Part shown: in pieces, positions 58,426-64,000 of the stretch
How the letters are laid out: the number at the start of each line of letters is the position of its first letter
Position numbering within the stretch: the first letter of the stretch is position 1
DNA from: Paenibacillus amylolyticus
Lineage (GTDB): Bacteria > Bacillota > Bacilli > Paenibacillales > Paenibacillaceae
Reading direction: 5' to 3'
DNA: 64,000 nucleotides
NCBI RefSeq assembly: GCF_029689945.1
Contig: NZ_CP121451.1
Location: 6,262,001-6,326,000 of the forward strand
Notes under the pieces: generated by a model
The model's input: the letters and a program-made list of their open reading frames with translations, nothing else
Database searches by the model: none
Told to the model about the DNA's origin: nothing
Program-made: the position numbers and the translations under genes

Positions 58426-58605
58426 CTACTCCTCCAAGCGATCCACACGTACCGTCTGGGTATTCCCTGGTCTGCTGCCAACCTGAACGGTCGCCATCCC
58501 ATTGGCTTCGTCCACGTTCTCGATCCAGACCGGATCTCCTTCCAGCGTGACCGCAATGGTATCCTTGGAATCATATATCGCTTTGGCGCGCTTCGCATCC
58601 ATCAT
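58426..58605 (-). CDS. sspH: H-type small acid-soluble spore protein
   Basis: 59 residues: MDAKRAKAIYDSKDTIAVTLEGDPVWIENVDE, then MATVQVGSRPGNTQTVRVDRLEE. This matches the SspH family (RAK.I..S...I.VT..G.PVWIE.VDE), minor DNA-associated proteins made in the forespore. ATG 58605 is chosen with AAGGGGAG 10 nt upstream. The same frame is open to 59031, but its upstream part belongs to the preceding gene read out of frame. It begins just after the stop of that gene (58607). Confidence 0.85.
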   Translation of the reverse strand: MMDAKRAKAIYDSKDTIAVTLEGDPVWIENVDEANGMATVQVGSRPGNTQTVRVDRLEE

Positions 58606-58606
58606 C

Positions 58607-58902
58607 TTATTCATACTCCCCTTCCGGATCTTCATGTGATTCTCGAACCATGCTATCTGTTGTACTTTCGCCAATATAACCGTTATCTTCCGTAACCTGT
58701 CCCCGCCTAACCCTTCATTTACCATCCGGTCGATGTCAAGCATGAACGATTCCCGATCAAGGGGCAATTCTTCCGAAGTGACCGCTTCCCAATTCACAGC
58801 TGTGGCGGGTGTATAGAATTCTTCAGAACTTTCGGCTTCCGCAAGAGGATACGGAGAAAATGCATGCTTGTGAGCTTCTTCTTCATCACGTCTGTTCTTC
58901 AA
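58607..58902 (-). CDS. hypothetical acidic protein upstream of sspH, one frameshift
   Basis: About 98 residues from TTG 58902, with GGGAGG 7 nt upstream: LKNRRDEEEAHKHAFSPYPLAEAESSEE, FYTPATAVNWEAVTSEELPLDRESF, MLDIDRMVNEGLGGG. Adding one G to the GGGG run near 58709 continues it as QVTEDNGYIGESTTDSMVRESHEDPEGEYE to a TAA at 58609-58607. Without the repair it fuses falsely with sspH. Family not recognised. The operon with sspH suggests sporulation-time expression. Confidence 0.6.
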
Positions 58903-59064
58903 TATTGCACCTCCCGGCATATATGCTTCGAGAATAACTAACCTTTCCACGCCCATCTTCCTGTCGGAATTCAAGCATGTTTCTGTTATCATCCCCGAGT
59001 CTCGCCGAACCATACGAATTCGTTCGTCCATAACACGATTATCCCTTGCGCCAGATGCCCATAC

Positions 59065-59093
59065 TAATCAAAAGCGGAATTTTTGAACAACCT
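59065..59093. repeat. end fragment of the MITE-like repeat
   Basis: 27 of 29 bases match the right end of copy 1 (TAATCAAAAGCGG ... TTTTGAACAACCT). It lies just upstream of ku, whose ribosome site follows by 6 nt. Confidence 0.7.
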
Positions 59094-59111
59094 TACGAAA
59101 GGAGCCGACCT

Positions 59112-60023
59112 ATGCATACCGTCTGGAAAGGTGCAATCAGTTTTGGCCTGGTGCATGTCCCTGTCAAAATGTTCTCGGCTACCGAAGACAAAGACATCTC
59201 CATGCGTTATATCCATAAAGTCTGCGGCAGCCCGCTCGCTTATGTTCGTCAATGTCCCTCCTGTGAAGTGGACGTGAAATGGGAAGAGATCACCAAAGGC
59301 TATGAGTATGAGAAGGGAAAGTTTGTGCTCTTCGAGAAAGAGGAATTGGAAGCGTTGAATGATTCCACCGGCAAAACCATTACCATACTGGATTTTGTCG
59401 ACTTGACTGAGATTGACCCGATTTATTTTCAAAAAACATATTACCTCTCGCCTGATCAGGCTGGGGGAAATGCCTATCAGCTGTTGATGAACGCAATGCG
59501 GGATACCGGCAAGATCGGCATCGCCAAAATCTCCATCCGCTCCAAGAGCAGCCTCGCTGCCATACGCGTGCTGGAAGATTGCCTCTCCATGGAGACCATT
59601 TTCTATCCGGATGAGATTCGACCTGTCTCCCAAGTGCCCAACCTGCCGGAAGTGCAGAACGTGAATGAGAAGGAGCTCACGATGGCAAAATTGCTGATTG
59701 ATCAATTGTCCACGCCTTTTGAGCCGGGTAAATACAACGATGACTATCGCAGCAAACTGCTGGATCTGATCCAGCACAAAGTGGCAGGCGAAGAAATCAA
59801 GATCGCTCCTGCCAAACCTGAAGCCAATGTCATGGATCTGATGGCTGCCTTGCAGGCAAGCATAGAGGCCGTGAAGCCTATCCCGGCTGACCCTGGGACA
59901 ACAACGGCCAAGCCCAAGAAACGCGCACCGCGTAAAGTGCCCGCTCAAGCAGTTGCCGGAGGAGAATCCGATACACCTGAACCAGCCAAAAGAAAAAAAG
60001 CGACGCCCAAGCCAAAAGCTTGA
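59112..60023 (+). CDS. ku: non-homologous end joining protein Ku
   Basis: 303 residues. MHTVWKGAISFGLVHVPVKMFSATED, YIHKVCGSPLAYVRQCPSCEVDV, EKGKFVLFEKEELEAL, YFQKTYYLSPD and ELTMAKLLIDQLSTPFEPGKYNDDYRSKL are complete bacterial Ku motifs. A Lys/Pro/Ala-rich basic tail (about 255-303, KPKKRAPRKVPAQ) binds DNA in relatives. ATG 59112 has AAAGGAG 7 nt upstream; an upstream extension to 59046 would run through the repeat fragment. Ku threads onto broken ends and recruits LigD, important in spores. Confidence 0.95.
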   Translation: MHTVWKGAISFGLVHVPVKMFSATEDKDISMRYIHKVCGSPLAYVRQCPSCEVDVKWEEITKGYEYEKGKFVLFEKEELEALNDSTGKTITILDFVDLTEIDPIYFQKTYYLSPDQAGGNAYQLLMNAMRDTGKIGIAKISIRSKSSLAAIRVLEDCLSMETIFYPDEIRPVSQVPNLPEVQNVNEKELTMAKLLIDQLSTPFEPGKYNDDYRSKLLDLIQHKVAGEEIKIAPAKPEANVMDLMAALQASIEAVKPIPADPGTTTAKPKKRAPRKVPAQAVAGGESDTPEPAKRKKATPKPKA

Positions 60024-60084
60024 ATACACTAAGGCTAAGGCATGAACGACTACATGATATCCTCATGTCATGATCTGTACTCTC

Positions 60085-60111
60085 AATCCGGCTCACAGTC
60101 GGATTTTTTTG
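60085..60111 (+). terminator. intrinsic terminator of ku
   Basis: AATCCG, 9-nt loop, CGGATT, then six more T residues. Confidence 0.82.
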
Positions 60112-60173
60112 TTTTGCAGAACGCTCGGAACCGTTCTTGTCGATAAAGCTCCAGCTATAATTGTAAAATGAGA

Positions 60174-60202
60174 TTGACGAAAGTTGATTTATATTTTATA
60201 TT
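60174..60202 (+). promoter_or_regulatory. possible sigma-A promoter of the VOC gene
   Basis: TTGACG (60174-60179), 17-nt spacer, TATATT (60197-60202), about 145 nt upstream of the start. The remaining leader is AT-rich without a recognised element. Confidence 0.6.
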
Positions 60203-60346
60203 TACTTATGAAAAGTAACTTATTTATGAATATACAGTCATCCTGTAATTCTGCTTCAACAGCATGCCATTCAATACTCCATTTTCAACGCATATACGCA
60301 ATCAAATAATAACCCCTAACTATCTAAGATCAAGGAGGAAACAATC

Positions 60347-61216
60347 ATGAATACAACGTATCAGATCCCTGCCACAACCCATCTGGGTGAAGTGAGTCTG
60401 CGAATTATGAACCTGGACCGTTCGATTAAGTTCTATACCGAAGTGGTTGGATTGAAATTGCTGGAGCGTAGTGGCAAAGTGGCTACGTTGACTGCCGACG
60501 GGAAACAGTCCCTGCTGCGATTGGAAGAACTGACGAATGGAATTACCCTGCCGGAACGCTCACACGCTGGCTTGTATCATTTCGCTATTCTGCTGCCGGA
60601 ACGCAAATCCCTGGGTCTTGCTCTTCGCAATCTGGCTGCATCCGGGATTGATATCGGTCAAGGCGATCACTTGGTCAGCGAAGCCTTCTATATCTCCGAT
60701 CCCGATCAGAACGGAATTGAGATCTATGCTGACCGTGCTCGTGAGACCTGGAAACGCGATAGCGACAATAACTACGTGATGGCAAGTGATCCGGTTGATG
60801 TGGAAAGCCTGTTTGCATTATCCGAGAATGAAACCTGGCAGGGTCTGCCTGCGGGCACCGTTATTGGTCACGTACATTTCCACGTCCGCAGTCTGGAAGA
60901 AGCCCGCAACTTCTACACCGGCATACTCGGTTTTGATATCGTCGGTAACTTCGCCAACATGTCGGCACTGTTTGTATCGGCGGGCGGCTATCATCACCAT
61001 CTCGGACTTAATATCTGGGCAGGAGTGAATGCACCTGTCAATCCGGATAACGCTACAGGAATTGACTACTTCACCATCGTGTACGCCACGAAGGAACAAT
61101 TGGATCAGGCACTTGAACAATTGCGTCAATCCGGCGCAGTCGTTACACAAGTGGAGGATGAGTGGTTTACGGTAGACCCGCAGAATATTCGTATACATCT
61201 GACAATGGAGAACTGA
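60347..61216 (+). CDS. VOC-family protein, catechol-2,3-dioxygenase-like (CatE type)
   Basis: 289 residues with two vicinal-oxygen-chelate modules (about 8-130 and 168-285): LGEVSLRIMNLDRSIKFYTEVVGLKLLER ... HFAILLPERKSLGLAL ... ISDPDQNGIEIYADR, and IGHVHFHVRSLEEARNFYTGILGFDIV ... GYHHHLGLNIWAG. The metal ligands (His, His, Glu) are visible. Closest known type: B. subtilis CatE/YfiE-like extradiol dioxygenases; glyoxalase-like roles are possible. AAGGAGG lies 8 nt before the ATG. Single gene with terminator. Confidence 0.88.
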   Translation: MNTTYQIPATTHLGEVSLRIMNLDRSIKFYTEVVGLKLLERSGKVATLTADGKQSLLRLEELTNGITLPERSHAGLYHFAILLPERKSLGLALRNLAASGIDIGQGDHLVSEAFYISDPDQNGIEIYADRARETWKRDSDNNYVMASDPVDVESLFALSENETWQGLPAGTVIGHVHFHVRSLEEARNFYTGILGFDIVGNFANMSALFVSAGGYHHHLGLNIWAGVNAPVNPDNATGIDYFTIVYATKEQLDQALEQLRQSGAVVTQVEDEWFTVDPQNIRIHLTMEN

Positions 61217-61260
61217 TAGGTTTAGGCGTTGGTATATGTTAGCTTAACTACATTTATGGA

Positions 61261-61314
61261 GCCCGTGTAACTAATTTCTCTATATCCCAGAGAGATCGGT
61301 TACACGGGCTTTTT
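61261..61314 (+). terminator. intrinsic terminator of the VOC gene
   Basis: GCCCGTGTAAC and GTTACACGGGC form a perfect 11-bp stem with a long, partly paired loop (CTCT/AGAG), then TTTTT. Confidence 0.9.
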
Positions 61315-61386
61315 GAGTTGGCTTTTATAAATCTGGCACTATTGGTGCATTCTAACCATAGACAAGATACGTTAAGGAGACACCTC

Positions 61387-62484
61387 ATGATCGAAAAGGG
61401 ACGTTTGACTGTTAGACAGCTTGCTTCACTCCTGTTCCTGTGCACCATTGGGGAGCAGATTCTGGTCTTCCCTTCCATGATTACATCCTACGCCCATCAG
61501 GATGCCTGGTTATCAGCATTATTGGGAGTCGCGGGGGGCCTTGGCATACTTTTCATTATGCTTGCTGCCTACAAACTGCATCCCCGGCTGAATCTGATTC
61601 AAAATGCCCTGCACACACTCGGACCCTGGATCGGGACTTTGTTTGGCTCTTTTTATATTTTTTACTTCCTGATCAGCACCTCCACATTCATTAGGGAGAT
61701 TGGCGATTTCATGTCCACCGAAATTTTGCCGGAATCTCCACTGCTGGTTATGCATTTGGTTTTTGTGTGTGCGCTGATCTGGGGGCTTCTGTCGGGTCTG
61801 GAGAGCATCGGCAGGAGTGCTGAAGTTTTTCTTCCTCTAATCGTGTTGTTTCTGCTAATCTTGACGGTGTGTCTACTCCCTCAAGCACGTTTGACCAACA
61901 TCCAACCTGTGCTTGCACAAGGCTTTCTTGATCCACTCAAAGGTTTTTTCGCTGTACTCACGTATCCTTATTGCGAGCTGTGTATTTTCATGATGCTTTT
62001 TCCCTACACCAAAAAGGAATCCCATCTGGAGAAGGACATCCTGCTATCCGGAATGTTTGGCGGATTGTTGCTTACACTCACGCTGATGATGTGTCTACTC
62101 GTTATGGGGCCATTTATGACACAGCATCACTGGTTCGCCTCCTTCAACCTTTCCCAGAAGATCAATATCGGAAACTTTATACAACGCATCGAAGCGTTCA
62201 TGGCATCGGTCTGGCTTATCGCTGTTTTCTTCAAAGCCGCTCTGTTTTTCTACAGTTTTGTCCTGGGCGTCGCCAACCTGTGTCGCTTGTCCAGTCACCG
62301 TTCTCTGATCCTGCCGGGTTCCATGCTTATTCTCGCCATGTCCATTCTGATCTCACCCGACCAGAACTTTTATCTCAAGGTCATCATTCCCTATTGGATT
62401 GATTGGGATCTGACCTGTGGGATTGCTCTGCCGCTGCTGCTTATTCTGGTGCATCATATGAAGTCTCGCTTTCAAAAAATATAA
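61387..62484 (+). CDS. GerAB-type spore germination permease (endospore APC family)
   Basis: 365 residues, ten transmembrane helices. KGRLTVRQLASLLFLCTIGEQILVFPSM, QDAWLSALLGVAGG, LLSGLESIGRSAEVFLPLIVL and the PYWIDW-like end region belong to GerAB/ArcD proteins, the inner-membrane nutrient-germinant receptor subunits. ATG 61387 has AAGGAG 7 nt upstream; the longer frame to 61318 runs through the previous terminator. The GerAA and GerAC partners are absent, so it is an orphan B subunit sitting between ku and the NHEJ ligase gene. Confidence 0.82.
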   Translation: MIEKGRLTVRQLASLLFLCTIGEQILVFPSMITSYAHQDAWLSALLGVAGGLGILFIMLAAYKLHPRLNLIQNALHTLGPWIGTLFGSFYIFYFLISTSTFIREIGDFMSTEILPESPLLVMHLVFVCALIWGLLSGLESIGRSAEVFLPLIVLFLLILTVCLLPQARLTNIQPVLAQGFLDPLKGFFAVLTYPYCELCIFMMLFPYTKKESHLEKDILLSGMFGGLLLTLTLMMCLLVMGPFMTQHHWFASFNLSQKINIGNFIQRIEAFMASVWLIAVFFKAALFFYSFVLGVANLCRLSSHRSLILPGSMLILAMSILISPDQNFYLKVIIPYWIDWDLTCGIALPLLLILVHHMKSRFQKI

Positions 62485-62537
62485 CCACATTCCAAATTGA
62501 CCTGCGCAGACGGGTTGATGCGAGAGAGGAGTTCTCC

Positions 62538-63488
62538 ATGTTCAAACCGTTGATTCCGTTCGAACCCGTCTCCCGGGATACCCTACCCACCGGACCGCAA
62601 TGGATTGCGCAGGTCAAGTGGGATGGAGTCCGCATGCTTGCCTATGAGGATGGGCAGGAGCTTCGCCTGGTGAATCGCAGATTACATGACCGAACTGCAC
62701 AATATCCCGAACTGGTGACACCACGTAATTTGTGCTCTGGTTCCTCGTATATTTTGGATGGCGAAGTTATTGCGTTGGACCCGGACACGGGAAAACCTTC
62801 GTTTTATCATGTTCTGCGGCGGGATCGCATGAGCAGACCCGAAGGCATCGCCCAAGCCATACATCAGATTCCGGTCACGTATATGGTATTTGATATCCTG
62901 TTCTATGAGGGGAAATGGGTGACGGATCAGCCTTTGGCAGATCGACAGCGCCTGCTGCACGAGGTACTTAACACCGCCCCGCATGTTCAGGAAGTCACCA
63001 ATACACTGGATGCCGCTTCCCTGCTTTCAGTTATGAGACAGCATCAGATGGAAGGCATCGTCTGCAAAGATCTCACCAGCAGTTATGGCATACAGGGTAA
63101 GGACCCGCGCTGGCAGAAGCTCAAAATCATGCATGATGTATATGCCATGATCGGGGGAGTCACCTACCGGAGCGGTATTGTGAATGCTGTCGCGATCGGT
63201 GTATATGATGGGCCCAATTTTGTCTATATTGGTCATGTCGGGACTGGCAGGCTGAACGCCGATACCTGGCGTGAACTCACTCAACAAGTGCAGCCTCTGA
63301 TCACGCAGGACAGACCGTTCCATAATGTACCCGAGCGCAGTGCAGAGACCACCTGGGTGGAACCGCAAATAGGTGTCAAAGTGCAATATATGGAACTGAC
63401 ACATCATCGCACACTACGCCATCCCAGTATCCAGACCTTCGCGGATGTAACCCGTGAGGATTGCTTGGCGAACCAGCTTCTTCATTGA
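62538..63488 (+). CDS. ATP-dependent DNA ligase (LigD ligase-domain protein)
   Basis: 316 residues. Motif I QVKWDGVRMLAYEDG carries the adenylated lysine. Further nucleotidyltransferase motifs are RLVNRRLHD, YILDGEVIALD (III), YMVFDIL (IIIa), MEGIVCKDL (IV) and WQKLKI (V). The OB-fold follows (about 215-316; IGVYDGPNFVYIGHVGTG ... VKVQYMELTHHRTLRHPS). It is a stand-alone NHEJ ligase; the polymerase is a separate gene 38 bases downstream. ATG 62538 has GAGAGGAG 6 nt upstream. It acts with Ku to seal double-strand breaks. Confidence 0.9.
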   Translation: MFKPLIPFEPVSRDTLPTGPQWIAQVKWDGVRMLAYEDGQELRLVNRRLHDRTAQYPELVTPRNLCSGSSYILDGEVIALDPDTGKPSFYHVLRRDRMSRPEGIAQAIHQIPVTYMVFDILFYEGKWVTDQPLADRQRLLHEVLNTAPHVQEVTNTLDAASLLSVMRQHQMEGIVCKDLTSSYGIQGKDPRWQKLKIMHDVYAMIGGVTYRSGIVNAVAIGVYDGPNFVYIGHVGTGRLNADTWRELTQQVQPLITQDRPFHNVPERSAETTWVEPQIGVKVQYMELTHHRTLRHPSIQTFADVTREDCLANQLLH

Positions 63489-63526
63489 ATCAGCACATTA
63501 TTCATTACGTATAGGAGGTGATCTGT

Positions 63527-64000
63527 ATGGCCCCCAAGATCCAGGGAACCATCGTAATCGAAGGCATAGAGCTCACGGTCACGAACCCGGACAAACTGTT
63601 ATGGCCGGATGCGGGTGTCACCAAGGCCATCTATCTGCAAAAGCTGGCTGCCCTGGCCCCCTATCTGCTCACGTATACAAACAATCGATTGCTAACCACC
63701 ATCCGATACCCCCACGGCGCTGGAGGGACCTTTTTCTATCAAAAAAATGCCCCTGAGCCTGTGCCGGATTATGTACGAACCGAAGTCCACGACGGCATCC
63801 GCTATGTAATCATGAATGGACTTCCCGAATTGTTATGGCTTGGCAATCTGGCAGCACTTGAATTTCATCCTTCTCTTCATGCTGTAGGAAGCCATCTGCC
63901 CTGTGAATGGATGATTGATCTGGACCCCTCTCAAGAACATGAGCCCCGAATCATGCAGGCCGCACTCATCGTTGGCGAAACCTTGACTTCACTTGGGTTG
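63527..64000 (+). CDS. LigD-type primase-polymerase, N-terminal part (runs off window)
   Basis: 158 residues to the window edge, from ATG 63527 with a strong AGGAGGTGAT site. VIEGIELTVTNPDKLLWPDAGVTKAIYLQKLAALAPYLL, RLLTTIRYPHGAGGTFFYQKNAP and WLGNLAALEFHPSLHAVG..LPCEWMIDLDPS are polymerase-domain (LigD PolDom/AEP) motifs; DLD is the catalytic acidic pair. It fills and extends broken ends during NHEJ and is co-transcribed with the ligase gene. Confidence 0.93.
   Translation, partial: MAPKIQGTIVIEGIELTVTNPDKLLWPDAGVTKAIYLQKLAALAPYLLTYTNNRLLTTIRYPHGAGGTFFYQKNAPEPVPDYVRTEVHDGIRYVIMNGLPELLWLGNLAALEFHPSLHAVGSHLPCEWMIDLDPSQEHEPRIMQAALIVGETLTSLGL

Noticed and set aside
59064..60029. 321-codon minus-strand frame opposite ku
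   Set aside because: Antisense shadow of ku. Ku is clearly the coding strand by motif content.

Overview
This window looks like a chromosome segment of a spore-forming Firmicute, most likely Paenibacillus. Supporting signs are S-layer homology (SLH) modules on a giant secreted enzyme, an H-type small acid-soluble spore protein, a GerAB-type germination permease, tandem T-box leaders on leuA, a CIRCE-controlled groESL operon, a KimA-like potassium permease, and moderate GC. The block tsaE-tsaB-rimI-tsaD, converging on an ABC-F gene with moaC, tatA, tatC and groESL beyond it, matches the ydiB-ydiF/tat/groE neighbourhood of Bacillus subtilis.

Layout. 1-3.9 kb: the N-terminal part of an HSP90/HtpG-like chaperone, an ABC-2 exporter pair and an RpiR regulator. 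3.9-9.4 kb: two Gfo/Idh/MocA oxidoreductases, a secreted DUF5050-like protein and a Fur-boxed AraC-substrate-binding fusion regulator of Btr type. 9.4-14.4 kb: a GbsR-type repressor divergent from a glycine betaine importer whose permease carries two fused binding domains. 14.9-20.9 kb: an Imm17-like membrane protein and an approximately 1858-residue secreted nuclease/5'-nucleotidase with SLH anchors. 21.3-24.8 kb: a sugar ABC importer. 25-32 kb: KimA-like permease, RhaD aldolase, small genes, DinB and an AraC regulator. 31.8-36.8 kb: a predicted permease, an amidohydrolase and a GAF/PucR-type regulator. 36.8-41.7 kb: AraC regulator divergent from beta-galactosidase, then a membrane protein. 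41.8-45.9 kb: a flavoprotein, a gene remnant and groESL. 46.3-49.3 kb: tatC, tatA, moaB, moaC and 5-formyl-THF cyclo-ligase. 49.5-58.3 kb: ABC-F, a DnaA-box cluster, leuA with two leucine T-boxes, then tsaD, rimI, tsaB and tsaE. 58.4-64 kb: sspH, Ku, a VOC protein, a GerAB-like permease, an NHEJ ligase and the start of the NHEJ primase-polymerase.

The most striking non-coding features are: (i) seven DnaA boxes within 230 bp between the ABC-F gene and leuA; (ii) a 76-nt sequence present twice on the minus strand, each copy running into a different intrinsic terminator, like a small-RNA or 3'-UTR family; (iii) a roughly 220-bp MITE-like element present twice in the tsa operon with an end fragment before ku; (iv) a hairpin-bearing intergenic repeat present twice.

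About 20 reading-frame breaks affect 14 genes, including genes expected to be essential (tsaB, tsaD). Nearly all are repaired by adding one base to a homopolymer run. I therefore treat them as probable sequencing or assembly errors and give full gene spans.
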